The position numbers and the translations under genes are program-made. From Brasenia schreberi (taxonomy: Eukaryota; Streptophyta; Magnoliopsida; Nymphaeales; Cabombaceae): a stretch of DNA of 64,000 nucleotides. Numbering within the stretch: the first letter of the stretch is position 1; every line of letters begins with the position of its first letter. The stretch spans positions 18,198,501 through 18,262,500 of the forward strand of contig JAYKKT010000073.1 of assembly GCA_036023115.1 (NCBI GenBank), given 5' to 3'. Below the pieces are notes generated by a model. The model ran no database searches. It was given only the letters and a program-made list of their open reading frames with translations, and was not told the DNA's origin. This document shows, piece after piece, positions 51,700-64,000 of the stretch.

Positions 51700-53309
51700 T
51701 ATGATTAAAATCGGATATGGGATGAGTCTGTTCTCGGCCGGGTCTTCGCTATTTTCTTTTCCCTTCTTTCTTACCGGTGATTGCGTTATGTTGACGTTCG
51801 TCGTTGGAGATGACTTCGATGTATGGATTTTCATTGCAATCTCCGTGAGGCATCATAAATTACTTGTTCTTACAGGCTTAAAGAAAGCCTTTCAACGTTT
51901 AGCTCATAAATTACCTTCTTAACTTTTGGTAAGATAATTTATTAGATTTTTATGAGCTGGGTATCCAGATTCGGTTCCTATTTGAACTAAACAAAAGAAA
52001 TCAGTTTCCATGATATCAAGCTAATTAATCCATATGATGGTTGGATTCAAATGTTGGTACTTTTTTTCCAATTCAATATACTTGCCTTTTTGTTTAGTTT
52101 TTTATAGTCTCTTTCCTAAGTTTTTGTTTTCGACTACTGTCTCGAACTAGATGGTTATAACGATGACCGCCATATTGATGGTTAAAGGGTATTGGTGTTC
52201 TTCTATATTATCGACTCTTCTTTCATTTGTTGCTCTAGTCTATACACATCCATCCCATTGTCTTTCACCATCAATGTAGTTTTTTCAGATGATGGTGGCT
52301 TCAACCTGTAACTTCAAGTTGCATGTAAATGAGTGCTATGGAACACATGGATGTTGTAATTCTTCCATGGATAATTTTGCTTTCACATACAAGCATGATG
52401 AAATAGCAAATGATGAAATACAAGCATAAACCGTAAAAAAGGAAGTAGAAGAGACAAAATACAAGCATGATGAAATAAGAGAGATGTCTGAACCCCAGAA
52501 GAAGCCAAAGATTGATGGTTGGTGTGGATCAGAAACCTGGCTTACATCTCCCGAAGGAGAAGAGATAAAACGCAAGGTTTGAATCATAGTCGATCATCTG
52601 GGGAAAGTATCATCATTTCCACACCAACAACCATTCCACAACAAACGAATTGAAAGAGACGATACGCAGCAAAGCACAAAACCAAGATTTTTATGCACAA
52701 ATAAAACAAGAAAAAACTACGCAGACAGAACAGAGTAAGAGAGGGCATAACCTAAAATACATAACCGCAAACGGGAGGAAATCCCAGACAGAAAGCCCAC
52801 ACAGAAAGGCAACGAGGAAAATCTGGGAGAGAGAAAGAGAGAGAGTGTGGAGTTAAAGTGAAGGGCATGCAGTTTAAATAGCTTTGCTCGACGAAACCCT
52901 AGATCCGTGAAAGAAAATCCGACGGCTACCGTGCCCCAAGGCTGTCCTTGGCCAAGATCAAGGGCTCTCGCTTCGCCGCAAACCCTCGTCTCGTTCGCAC
53001 CAAGCCACTTTCGCTACGTAGGCCTTTTAACGGGTTGGGATACCAAATCTCAGGTTCAGATCCGAACTTTCATGGCGCGAAGCAATTAAAACCGGAGGGC
53101 CGGAGCCGCTAAACATTACATTTATAGCCTGGCCTGGACAGACCAAATCGGTTCGGGTATCCAGAAACATGAACCTGATTCGACCTCAGCTTGTTTCACA
53201 CATATGTATCCGGGTTGATAATCGAGCTTCCACTTTCAGGTCAGGTTGAGCATCTACCAAACTGTTATGGAAACTCTACTCCTCTTGTGTTAACTGGTCT
53301 TTTGTTTTG
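51700..53309. other. Intergenic DNA
   Basis: A stretch with repeated TACAAGCATGATGAAATA occurs at 52,386-52,478. An ACCCTAGATCC-containing region near 52,897 resembles a plant 5' leader, but no coding exon was recognised. Open frames at 51,608-51,922 and 52,650-53,089 match no family. Confidence 0.3.
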
Positions 53310-53405
53310 TACGAAGGGGTGGCCAAAGCCATTCGCATGACATGGGTATCGGACTCATGACATTTAACTTATGAGTTGAACCCTTATGCAAGTGAGATAG
53401 TGCTT
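53310..53405 (-). repeat. SINE-like repeat copy
   Basis: Minus strand shows GGTTCAACTCATAAG, GTCATGAGTCCGATACCC (B-box) and GGCTTTGGCCACCCCTT, in family order. Confidence 0.6.
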
Positions 53406-54079
53406 GTTGTGCTCATCCCACATGAATTTTGATGATGCATGAAGCTATATATGTATAGGAAATTCAGATTCTGCCCACTTCTTACATTGGTTTTCAAGTG
53501 GCACGAGTTTTAACTTAAAAATTTTAAAATTTTTCAAAAGAGAACGAAAGATATTGTTCTTATAATCATGCCCAAAAAAATAATGATCACACATGAGTGA
53601 ACATCGTCAGTATTGACAAGAACCAATCGTTCTACATTCTATGCATATATATAAAGAGCGAGGGAGAGAGAAAATCAGCAAATCATGCATGCACACACAT
53701 ATACACGTGTGTGTATGTACATGTATACATCGGGTTCGGGTTGAGTCAGGTCCAAACCCCCTAATTAACTAGCCAAAGGAAGGGATCCCCATTATGGCGT
53801 CAGTTTGAGCATTCTAATATCTTTTGAATACATATAAAGCTGAAAGTGGTAGAATCGAGTAAAGCTTAAAATTCATCTACTTCCCTTGCTTAAACATGCA
53901 TCGTTCCTTCTGATATGTTTTTTAAGCACCATAGCCAGGAATCTAATTCCAATATTCCTACTATTCTTCATAAAGCAATGACAAGAGGATAATCACATCT
54001 AACTGCCTGCATTTATGCATGAGCTTAAGTTACTAAACTATACAACTTCTGTTAATAAGTTACACAGAGTGTTTTTCTT
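53406..54079. other. Intergenic DNA
   Basis: Short GA and CA tracts near 53,655-53,715. No gene or repeat family recognised. Confidence 0.3.
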
Positions 54080-54180
54080 TTTCTTGTATGACAAGGAGAC
54101 CAAAGCCATATGCACGCCCTGGAATCGAACTCATGACCTTTAACTCGTGAGTCGACCCTTAGTCAGGTGAGCTTGTGCTC
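54080..54180 (-). repeat. SINE-like repeat copy
   Basis: Minus strand reads GGGTCGACTCACGAGTTAA, GGTCATGAGTTCGATTCC, then GGGCGTGCATATGGCTTTGG and CTCCTTGTCATACAAGAAA. This copy is the clearest statement of the consensus. Confidence 0.65.
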
Positions 54181-55122
54181 TTTCTGCATTAATTGTGTAT
54201 CTTATGAAATACAAGTAAGGCATATATGGTCGTTGTGTTAATAATTGGTTCATTTTTGTGTCCCCATTAAAAGCACTCATAATATCAACAATAATCTAGA
54301 ATATATTTTAATAAATAAGATCTGAGAAAGTACTTGTTCTTCTTTCCTGACGATCGAACAATCCCACTGTTTCATAGTTCAACACATGAAGACTTGAAGC
54401 AACTCTTGAAGTTAAATGGAACCTGGAATTAAAATGCCCGTACAAGTAGACCTGGCCGGTCTTGGGTAAACTCAAACTCTCGATTCCAGCAAAATCTGAA
54501 ACCTGAACAGGACGTGCCATATATTAACACCATATAGCGCCATCCGTTGCCACCTACAACCGCCTTCACCACCTTCTCTACTGGCCCAAGTTGTCGCAAT
54601 CGTCGCGAGACTTGCAACGTGCCAACAGTGTCATGCCTTATAAAATGGTAACCAGCTGAATGAAGAGTTTTGCATTTAGTTGATGTTAAGCTGCTGACCA
54701 CCGGAAACTTTTTAGTTTAATAATCTATCAGCGATTATAAAATGCGGACTTACAGCAAAGAATCTCTCACAAAAGATACAGGTCACTAAGAGGACGAAGA
54801 TGGAGTTTCGAGTGTTTAATTGTGAAGAAAACTAAGAATCCCTTGCATGCATAAATCCTTTGCTTGCCTTTTGATCTATTTTTAATATGGAATATGCTTT
54901 CTCCTCTGGGAGAGACGTCCAAGTCCCCATCACAGCTTGTAAATGCTTGCTTTTAACCAAGTAACTTACCGAAAGAGAAAACTATTTCAATGAACAATCT
55001 CTTATGCCAAGGTAGTGTCCTCTACAAATAACACAGCGCATGTTGATGAAAAGCCACAGTTTCTTCTATCACTAACCTCAGAAATTCTTATTTAGCTTTT
55101 AGTCTTTCTATTCTTAATAAAC
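54181..55122. other. Intergenic DNA upstream of sucrose synthase pseudogene
   Basis: Probably former promoter of the pseudogene. Open frames here (54,308-54,701) match no family. Confidence 0.3.
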
Positions 55123-55271
55123 ATGGCGTCGCGATAGTTCAAAAGATTGGACAGCATCACAGATGGAATGCCTGAGTTTCTTAGAGAAAGTAGATATCAT
55201 ATAAAGAAATGCTTCTCCAGGTGAGTGATTTCCTATAGCTAAATTCGATTCTTGCTGTCAAGAAAACTAGA

Positions 55272-55337
<66 letters not shown>

Positions 55338-58182
55338 GACTTTCTGGTTGCGGGTTTACAGCTATGCAGGGAAAGGGAAGAGAGTTATAAAACCTGATGT
55401 TCTAATGGAGGAAATCGAGAAATCTATAGATGACAAGACAAAGAAGGCCGAGCTGGAGGGATTCCTTGGCTACTTAGTGAGCATCACCAAGATAAATCCA
55501 CGAGTTCATTCATGTTTGCATCTTCTACATTCAACTCTCTCTCTCTCTCTCTCATTTCAAAGAGTGCTAGTTTTGATTCAAGATGAATTTTAAATGCGAA
55601 AACTATACAATGCAGGAAGCGGTTGCTGTCCCACCATTTATTGCATTTGCAGTAAGACCCAATCCAGGAATCTGGGAATTCCTCAAGGTTAAGACAGATG
55701 ATCTCACCTCTGAAGGAATCTCTGCCTCCGAGTACTTGAAATTCAAAGAGCTTGTATTTGATGAGAAATGGTACTTGAAAACCAAATGGAGTAGTCTTGC
55801 GCCAATGGGTGTCGCGCTTCGATGTGTACCCATACCTTGAATGATTCACCGAGGTATATCAATCAGCATGTCTAGCTGAAGATATCAGATTAAATTTTCA
55901 GGATTAGTGACTGAACTTTCTTGAGATCTCAGGATGCTGCTGATAGGATTACAGAAATTATGGATGGAAAACCTGATCTGATAATTGTAAACTACTCGGA
56001 TGGAAATCTGGTAGCATCTCTTATGGCCAGCAGACTTGGAATTACTCAGGTGCATTTCTCACAACACAGCCTTTTTACATGTATTCCCTATGCATCAATG
56101 TGAGATTTATGGCACTATTCAGCGAAATTGCTAAAAAGGAATCGAAATCAGTACAGATTGTCACTTCATATAGCGAACAGCATGCAAAAAGAGTTTGAGA
56201 GCATGGCGCCTCACTTGAATATTTTCTCTAGAAACATCAAAGTTTTACGATTCAATTCTTTATCTATTTAAAATCCCTTTCCCCTTTTCTATTCCTGAAA
56301 TGGTACTTGGTTCATCCTGATTATGAATCTTGGTTGCATGACCATATTATTTGTATATTGTAAATGATAGCTAATGCGTCAAGGTTTTCTGAAGAATCGA
56401 ACTCGTAAAATAAAAGAAACCAATGACTTTTCTCCATAGCACATGCTCTGGAGAAAACCAAATATGAAGATTCAGATGTCAAATGGAAAGAACTCGAAGC
56501 CAAGTACCATTTCTCATGTCAATTTACTGCTGATATCTTTGCCATGAACACTACATAATTCATAATTACTAGCACATTACAGGAAATTGCAGGGAGGTAA
56601 GTATCTTACTTTTACTACTTATATTTACATGACTGTGCTTTAGAAGAGAAGGCATCTCTTGAGAGTATATTTTCTTTCAGTGCAAATAGACCAGGACAAT
56701 ATGAAAGCCACACTGAGTTCACCATGCCAGGGCTTTATCGTGTCGCCTCCGGCATCAACGTATTTGATCCCAAGTTCAATATTGCATCGCCTGGTGCCGA
56801 TATGTCTGTATACTTCTCCTACAATGAGCAAAACAAGAGATTAAAGAACTTCGACCCAGCAATTCAAAAACTGCTCTTCAGCAGGGTGGACAACAGTGAG
56901 TACATGTAAGTTCACTAACCAGATTTAAACACTGAACTATGTATCGGAACAGAGGCTTCCTTGAAGATCCAAAGAAACCAATCATCTTTTCAATGGCAAG
57001 GCTTGACACTGTGAAGAACATCACTGGGCTAGCAGAGTGGTAAGGAAGAAACAAGAGACTAAGGAGCCTTGTCAACCTTGTTGTAGTTGCTGGTTTCTTC
57101 GATCCAGCAAAATTAAAGGACAGAAGAAATCAGTGAAATAAAGAAAATGCATTCTATAATCGAAAAATACCAATTGAAGGGTCAAATAAGATGGATTGCA
57201 TCTCAAAATGATCGATACAGGAACGGCGAATTATATTGCTGCATTGCTGACACCAAGGGAGCATTTGTTCAGGTTCACTGACTATACTCATTAAACTCTA
57301 TTTATTACTAAGAATCCATTGCTTGCACCACTGAATATTGATATGCAACCCATATCATGTTGGATCAGTCATACGTACCGATACATATCTTAGGATACAT
57401 TAGAACACTGGTTTTCACCTGCTTCTTCGTGCTATTCAACAGCCAGCTCTGTATGAATCGTTTGGCCTGACGGTCATTGAAGCAATGACTTGTGGGCTAC
57501 CAACATTTACAACAAATCAAGGTGGGCCAGCTGAGATCATAGTGGATGGAGTTTCAGGTTTTTACATCGATTGAAACAATGGAAACGAGTCTAGCAGCAA
57601 AATTGCTGATTTCTTTGAGAAATGCAAAGAAGACAATGAACATTGGACAAAGTTCTCAACTGCAGGCATACAAAGAATACAAGAATGGTATTTTTCTCAT
57701 ATTCTGACCCAATTGCAGAACATGGTTCTGTCTCACCAAATGCACCCATATTGCTGAGTCTTCTGTATTGAGGCTTCAGCCAGTCTGAGCTAGGTAATCT
57801 GTGTTCTGGCCGTTGATTTAAGCCATGGAACGACCAGTTTTGTGTCAAAAGATGCATATATCTCACAGTTGCTAGAAGCTTAGCTCCTGATAGCAGGTCA
57901 GGAGTAGTTCAATACCGAACAGTGAGTCTGCCACTCCGGCATTCTAATTAGAGAGAGAGAGAGAGAGGCGATTTCTTTTGTTCCTGCGAGTAATAACAAT
58001 TGTTCCATCTCTTTGCTTGCTAGCTATACGTGGAATATCTATGCAACTAAGTTGGTCAACATGGGATCTACAACTTCTGGAGGCAACTCAACAGTGCAAA
58101 CAAGCAAGTTAAGAGAAAGTATCTGCAAATGTTCTATAATCTGCAATTCAATACCCTAGTAAACTTTCAATCTCTCCCTTGA
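55123..58182 (+). pseudogene. Sucrose synthase pseudogene (SUS6/7-like)
   Basis: Relic of a GT4 enzyme that interconverts sucrose plus UDP and UDP-glucose plus fructose. Introns are kept. Exons: 55,123-55,220, 55,362-55,476, 55,616-55,853, 55,933-56,049, ~56,437-56,596, 56,681-56,895, 56,955-57,272, 57,443-57,687, 58,024-58,182. Recognisable blocks are [95 protein letters not shown] and [16 protein letters not shown]. Lesions: TAG at codon 5 (55,135), deletion of roughly 290 codons with a frameshift near 55,770, TGA 55,842, TAA 56,556, TAA 57,041, a frameshift near 57,120, TGA 57,572 and a frameshift near 58,070. The N-terminal wording is closest to the SUS6/7 clade. Confidence 0.93.
55272..55336. 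repeat. (GA)n microsatellite in pseudogene intron 1
   Basis: About 64 bases of GA, just before the second exon acceptor (TTTACAG, 55,361). Confidence 0.95.
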
Positions 58183-58329
58183 ATATGGTCATTTGTGAAC
58201 TAAATGAAACATGATAATGACGGTTTGGGGTTTGCCCCCGAGCAAGCAAATTTAGAAAAAGTCCATATCCAATATGGTCTGTTTAAGTTAGCATCGTGAG
58301 TTTGTTGGGCAACAATGCATCAGGTCAAA
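58183..58329. other. Flank of sucrose synthase pseudogene
   Basis: Former 3' UTR-like AT-rich sequence; nothing else recognised. Confidence 0.3.
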
Positions 58330-58415
58330 GAGAGTTAACAATAGTCTGGCTGGGGGTCAACTCACAAATTGAAGATCAACATCTGGCTTCAGCCCCCAAG
58401 TTGATCCCCAAAGAA
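58330..58415 (+). repeat. SINE-like repeat copy
   Basis: GTCTGGCTGGGGGTCAACTC, then CAAATTGAAGATCAACATC and GGCTTCAGCCCCCAAGTTG, a diverged member ending in an A-rich run. Confidence 0.45.
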
Positions 58416-59817
58416 AAAAGCGAGGTTTAACCAAAGCATATGTGCGAACAAAGATAGTTGGGACTTGAACCAGGTACACCAACTGAAACCAAACCAAGAA
58501 CCATGACTTCTCATACACAAAGTAGGGCCTGCTGCAGTCAAGCTTGACTTTATACTTTGTATCGAATTTAACTCCAAAAAAGCAAGATCATATCGTAATA
58601 ATAATGAAAAAGAGGATATTCTGACTAAACGAACAGGAAAATATTATGATGCTTCCTAATTATGAGTCTGGTGCTGGCACGAGCAATTCCAATTCCAGAA
58701 GAGGCCCAACAGCAGCCGGATTCCAGTGCCATTGTAAAAGTACAGCGACCACCGAGGTCAGTCTCTTCTTCTTGACTCCAAAGAATTAACAATTCTACAG
58801 AATGGTTGAGCACTCAAAAACATTGTACTCTAAGACTCCAGTACTTAAAAGTAAGGCCAGCATCACCCAGTTTCTTCCATGGTCCAGTAAAGCTGGACAG
58901 CCTCGACTTTTCCGAGGTTAAATGTAAATGGGTACTTAAATTCTAAGCAGTATATTCCACAAATATTAGTTAATTGGGTGCTTCCCGATGTAATTTTTGG
59001 TGGGAAGACAAACCACTGAAGTGGATACTCCTTTATGAGCTTGCAAAGCTTGTGATCTGGTGGGACTGCAAGACCCATCTCGCCATTAAAGAAACAAAGA
59101 CCAGAGTTTTTTCTTTAAAGCATGAAGCTGCTTAAATGAAGATGTTGACCAATCTCGTTGTTTTAATTCCACAGCAAACGCGCTTCCTCCAGTTTTCAGA
59201 GGTAAGAATTTAGTGCATCACACCCTTTTCTGTAGCAGATAGCAGTCACAATATCTCCACCACTAATTGGTATTCACAATGATCCACAGCAGATTCTTAA
59301 CTAGATGCGTCGAGAGAGTATAATCTGAGAACTCAGGAAAGGCATCAAGAGATGGCACTGCGTTGGTGATCGAGAGTATTCATTCGTTCAATATTATATG
59401 AATATATTTATGTAATAAATCTACGTTTTGAGATTGCATATCAGAGATCCTCTTGTCAACCAAATGAAGTTGCAAGGGGACCAGAAAGCGTGTACAAGAA
59501 TAAAGCGAGAAATCGAATTACTCCTCTGTCACGAAAAGTTGCTGTATCTTCCCACGGACAGTCAAGAAGTCGAATTAGGATCCATTCACTGTAGCAGCTA
59601 ATAAGATGGAACTCAAAAATTTTTTTTGGAAAAGGAAGAGAGAGAGTAAGGAAAGACAAGATTTACGTGATTTATAACAAGGATTTTTTATCTCCTATAT
59701 CCACGGCCGACTAGAGAAATTTATTATATAGTCAAAATCAAGACTACATGGAGGGTGTATATATATATATATATGAAATGCAAGCACATTTTGAGAGTAC
59801 CTACTCTCATAGAGTAG
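58416..59817. other. Intergenic DNA
   Basis: Minus-strand frames at 58,389-58,577, 58,625-58,813 and 58,863-59,078 show no recognisable domain. No repeat family recognised. Confidence 0.3.
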
Positions 59818-59922
59818 CCGTTCGATCGCCCTTGATGGGTAACTTGGACAGTGCTAACAAGGCAATGTTCTCCCCAACACCAACAAGATGGCGTTTGCTT
59901 CACATCAAGGGCGATCCAACCG
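59818..59922. repeat. Short inverted-repeat element
   Basis: 59,818-59,837 and 59,903-59,922 form a 20-bp inverted repeat with two mismatches around GATCGCCCTTGATG. The spacer is 65 bases. It resembles a small MITE or hairpin, but flanking duplications are not evident. Confidence 0.6.
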
Positions 59923-60227
59923 TCATCTATTTTGGGACACTGTCATATATATATATATATATATATTGTGCGTGTGTATGGATGATTCTTTGCACGAGCT
60001 TGTGTCATTCCTCATAAAATAAGAAATATTACGTTGATAATGTTTGGATCAAGTATATTTAGAGTTAATCATGCTCCACGTTGAACTTTAATGAAAAATC
60101 TCAAAGTAGAAAATACTCATCTACTAGAGGAGGATTCCATCAAGTAGCCGAAGCCAGAAGGTTATATCTTTTGGCATGAAGTATCTTTTCGAGACTAGTA
60201 CAACTTGTCTTGTCAAAACTTCAATTG

Positions 60228-60229
<2 letters not shown>
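59923..60229. other. Intergenic DNA
   Basis: Includes a short TA run at 59,944-59,966; otherwise unremarkable. Confidence 0.3.
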
Positions 60230-60281
<52 letters not shown>

Positions 60282-60822
60282 ATATGATGATTTATCTAAT
60301 ACAAGGATCACTGTCATTTTATTTTACTTTTTGAGGCCAACAGTATAATAAGTTTGTTTCTTTCATTGATTGAAAACTCTTTCCAAATGTAATGAAACGG
60401 TACAAGTATGGATCGAAAAAAAATAAAAAATAAAAACACTTTATATGTAAAAGATATATACTTTTATAATATATATATATATATATTTATTTATTTATAT
60501 ATAACATATACATATATATAGGTATATATACTTACAAAATATATAAAATATATTATGTGTATATATATATATATGTAACATACAAGTACACATATAAACA
60601 TGTATTCACAAATATATAGAAATAAATATGTATATACTGCAAAACTAGAAAACAAATAGGTAATAAGAAGTTAAGTAAAAACTATCACTAAGATTCAAAC
60701 AAAGCGCATAGTATCGGTTCCATGCGCAACAACTAGCCACTCATACCATGCATATTTGGTGTCATGTAATCAACTTTTTATAAAAAAAAGTTTATAAAAT
60801 CAAAGTTTCCATTGAACTTTGG

Positions 60823-60900
<78 letters not shown>
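60230..60900. repeat. Cluster of (TA)n microsatellites
   Basis: TA arrays at about 60,230-60,276 and 60,826-60,897, with shorter TATATA/ACATATA runs between (60,465-60,580). Coding potential is nil. Confidence 0.9.
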
Positions 60901-61154
60901 TTGTCCGGTTTCAAGTTGCCTGGAACCTGAAACCGAAACCGAACCACCCCTAAAGCGGTTTCAATTTCACAACCACCCGTTCTGGAACAGTTTCGGTTTC
61001 AGATCTGAAACCATATTAAAACTGGATTAAAAAATTAAGTTTTAAAAAGAAAGACTTTAGCTCCACGAGAGTATAACTTTGTGCTTTGCTTATGATTTAA
61101 AATGACAATATATATTATTTACCCATAACCGAACTGAGGGGTTTTCGATTACGG

Positions 61155-61232
61155 TGGAGTCGGAATCATTGGTGGTTTCACGACTAATTCGGTTCCAGTT
61201 TGAACTGTCAAACTGGTTTCAAACTAGTCACG

Positions 61233-61266
<34 letters not shown>

Positions 61267-61590
61267 TATACATACATATACATATATATACATACATATA
61301 CATATATATACATATATATACATACATATACATTACATATGTATATATATGTATATATATGTATATATATGTATATGTATGTATATATATATATGTATAT
61401 GTATGTATATATATGTATATATATATATGTATGTATATATATATGTATGTATATATATATATGTATGTATATATATATACATATGTATATATATATATAT
61501 ATTACGGTGGTGGAGTCGGAATCATTGGTGGTTTCACGACAAATTCAGTTCCGGTTTGAACTGTCAAACCGGTTTCGAACTACTCATATA
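61155..61590. repeat. ~80-bp direct repeats flanking a TA/TG satellite
   Basis: GGAGTCGGAATCATTGGTGG...GAACTGTCAAAC occurs at 61,155-61,232 and again at 61,509-61,587, about five mismatches by eye. Between them lie ~280 bases of ordered TATACATA then TATGTATA variants. The two halves of the spacer are roughly reverse complements (ACATATA on the left, TATGTAT on the right), forming a large potential hairpin. Confidence 0.85.
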
Positions 61591-62780
61591 TATATATATA
61601 TATATATATGGAGAGAGAAAGAGAGAGTTTAGTTATCGTATTTTACATAATTTAAGGGTTTGTTTTGGAGACCTTTCTTTTAATTACTGACAATTAGGAG
61701 CTGCAAACAAGTGCCTTAGTAGGCAAAAGAACTGTGCCCACCGACACCTCTATGTGACAATGAGCATCGTCTGGGCCCACCCACCATTGACATCTTAGCA
61801 AAAGGACACTCCCTAAAACAATATTCCTATCCCCTCCCCTTTCATCATATCTAGAAAACATGCGCCTGACCTGTAGGATACACCAGGGTTGATGTGAAAA
61901 TACCCTCAAGATAAAAGCTGGTCTTGATATTTTTCTCATAAACACAACCTTTTATCACTTTTTTAATTAAAAGTTTTCAAACAAAATTTACCGGTGGGTC
62001 CTTTTTGTCTTACCTACTCCTCCGGCCTTTGGTTAACGTGCGTGTATTCTCGCTTTGAGAAAAGATGGGCTCTTTCGACCTGTAAAAAGAGCCAAATGCA
62101 GAGATTTCATTAGAGTCAATAAGATAGGATTTTTCTGTTACAGGCACATTATTGCCATAAATTCCATGTCAGGACTTTATTTTCTAAATATTTTGAACGA
62201 GTTCTACTTTTTCTGTCATCGTAAAAGTTGACTCTAGTGCTCGAAAGGATACCTCACGTCGATTTAATGTGTGTTTAGCTGCTACACACATTCCTAGTCA
62301 CTTGGTAGAATGTCTATTGGATGAGACATATTTCTGTATCCTATATGATTAAACATGCAAAGTTTTGGTACACACATGTGTATTATCATCTTTTGGATAT
62401 ATATATATATATATATAAGTATTGTATATATGCACAAGATGATAGATATGGACATCTGGATGTGCATCCAATTACTTTCTATGGACTGCTGAATCCTGAT
62501 GCTAATGGTATTGGGCAACCAAATTTGGTTTCAAATCCATAAACCAAGCCAACAATCACATGTGATCCGAGTATGATTTAGATATGAGTAGCTAATGCCA
62601 TATATATATATATATGAGTTGTTGGATATTGTCTATCTTCTTTATTCAAGGATCATCATTGTTTGTAAGACATCAATATAATAACATTATTTTTCATTAT
62701 TTTCTAATATTTTTAAAATTTTTTAATTATACTCGTACCATCGAAAATTCAGCGACATGTGAAGGATGAGTTTCTTCCGA
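61591..62780. other. Intergenic DNA
   Basis: Starts with a (TA)n(GA)n tract (about 61,587-61,627). Short TA arrays occur near 62,399-62,416 and 62,600-62,615. No gene recognised. Confidence 0.35.
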
Positions 62781-62781
62781 T

Positions 62782-62782
<1 letters not shown>

Positions 62783-62849
<67 letters not shown>
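62783..62849. repeat. Compound microsatellite (CT)n(TA)n
   Basis: About 21 bases of CT followed by about 46 bases of TA, ending in AAGAGAGAG. Confidence 0.95.
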
Positions 62850-62852
<3 letters not shown>

Positions 62853-64000
62853 AGAGAGTAAAATCTAAAAGTTTCATCATTTATGGGTACCGTACTAGTG
62901 AATCCGCTATTGATGCAAATGTAGAACTCCTAGTACAGTCCGTGGAATGCTCCTTAGTTCCATAGAGTTCCATGATACGAACACACCGTCATTAATTTAG
63001 AAGCACCACTGTGTGTGTCTGAGAGAGAGAGAATAAAGATCAAACCGGAATGAACTAGAAAATGGAAATCCATGTGACATCAGTAGGCAGGACATTGCAT
63101 GACGTCCTGTGTAGCCATTACGAGAAAAACTTGAGCCAATTGGTTCAATGACTGGAACTAGCAGCAAGAGATGGGTCCTTATCAGGAAGAAAGAAAAACT
63201 AAACAAGATCAAAGATTTGCATCGTTCATTTAAGAGTCTTTTTTCATTAATTTCTTTGCAGAGCTAGCAATGTTTTGGCCACCGTGATTATCACGTTGGA
63301 AAAGATTGAAAAGAAGGGAAAAGGAAAAGCAAGGATTCAAATGGAAAAAAGCCAAATCTCATCGAGTTTCTCTTCCCAATGAAGACTTCGCCTTTATCAC
63401 GAGAGGAAAACGTCTTCTTTGAGTTCTTTTTCTGCCTGTCATAATCCGCCATCAATCTCTTTCCGAAATATCTGGTTGAGGATTTTTCGTAGCTAGCCAA
63501 AGTTGGTGAAGGCATATGGCTGGTTTCTTTTGAATATTATGGGTTAGTTTTAGTACGAAGAACTTTGATTAATAAGAACTTTCATCAGTAAGACGTTAAA
63601 CATCTTTGTTGTCATTGTGTTCCATATCAAATGAATTTGCAGCAGTAGATGATATAGAATACTATCATAGTCCACACATTCAAACATGACCAACACATAT
63701 ATATGAGTGTGTATATGTGCAATCATTGTTGAATCTGTGGGCTGTGACACTATTCTAGATCAACCACTGCTGAAAATTCATAGCTGCAAATTCATCCACT
63801 ATGAATTTGATTATTTTTCAGAAAAGATATTGACATATGATGACGAATGGGAGTGCTTTCGAATGCATGCTCGAGATGTAATAAATTTAAGTGTTCAATG
63901 ATTTCATACCTTTGCAGAGTGAGTTGTGTCAGGCTGTGGTTTTCCTATAAAGCTAGTTGCGCAAATCGAGGCCCATGATGCTCGTTCTTTCTCAAGACAG
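62850..64000. other. Intergenic DNA to the window end
   Basis: A minus-strand frame at 63,291-63,515 is Lys/Ser/Phe-rich and matches no family. No transposon ends or RNA genes recognised. Confidence 0.3.

Noticed and set aside
58863..59078. Minus-strand 71-codon frame as a conserved gene
   Set aside because: The peptide looks protein-like but matches no family I recognise and has no supporting splice or promoter signals.

Overview
This window is nuclear DNA from a land plant, almost certainly a flowering plant. Three kinds of evidence support this. The genes have short exons, GT-AG introns and plant-specific families: a gibberellin 20-oxidase, an RD19-type cysteine protease, a GUB_WAK extracellular protein, a DUF632/NRG2-like pseudogene and a sucrose synthase pseudogene. 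The transposons are typical of plants: an RTE LINE with a (TTG)n tail, Ty1/copia, hAT, a long solo LTR and tRNA-type SINEs. The DNA between genes is AT-rich and full of long (TA)n(GA)n arrays. The genus cannot be named from sequence alone. There is no operon logic here: the genes are independent transcription units separated by repeats.

Layout. Bases 1-5,000 are gene-poor and hold SINE, MITE and LINE fragments, including a 5'-truncated RTE LINE with a perfect 13-bp target duplication (3,665-4,895). Bases 5,360-13,640 are one disrupted locus. A possible 5' exon/intron with a candidate intronic snoRNA is followed by a decayed minus-strand Ty1/copia element (5,976-11,926) flanked by CCAAT. Its 5' LTR and the flanking host DNA were later tandemly duplicated (11,342-13,638). 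Bases 15,760-17,941 (minus) are an intact three-exon GA20-oxidase gene. Bases 21,830-26,690 are a decayed hAT transposon with a 1.9-kb solo LTR (24,393-26,277) nested inside it. Bases 27,120-27,800 are the 3' end of an L1-type LINE. Bases 29,106-30,980 (plus) are a DUF632/NRG2-like pseudogene. Bases 33,157-38,048 (minus) are an intact four-exon RD19-like protease gene with an ABRE/G-box upstream. Bases 43,600-44,475 (minus) are a GUB_WAK secreted-protein gene. Bases 50,863-51,698 hold a striking foldback with 222-bp arms and repeated 13-mers. Bases 55,123-58,182 (plus) are an unprocessed sucrose synthase pseudogene with stops, frameshifts and a large internal deletion. The remainder is intergenic, rich in microsatellites and SINEs.

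The two strongest live genes (GA20-oxidase and RD19-like protease) reconstruct completely, with consensus splice sites, correct phase and every catalytic residue present. No evidence was found for a new multi-gene system. The most unusual structures are the 222-bp foldback, three stacked perfect hairpins at the solo-LTR promoter (one with the TATA box exactly in its loop), the LTR-plus-host tandem duplication, and a dispersed SINE-like family with about a dozen copies.
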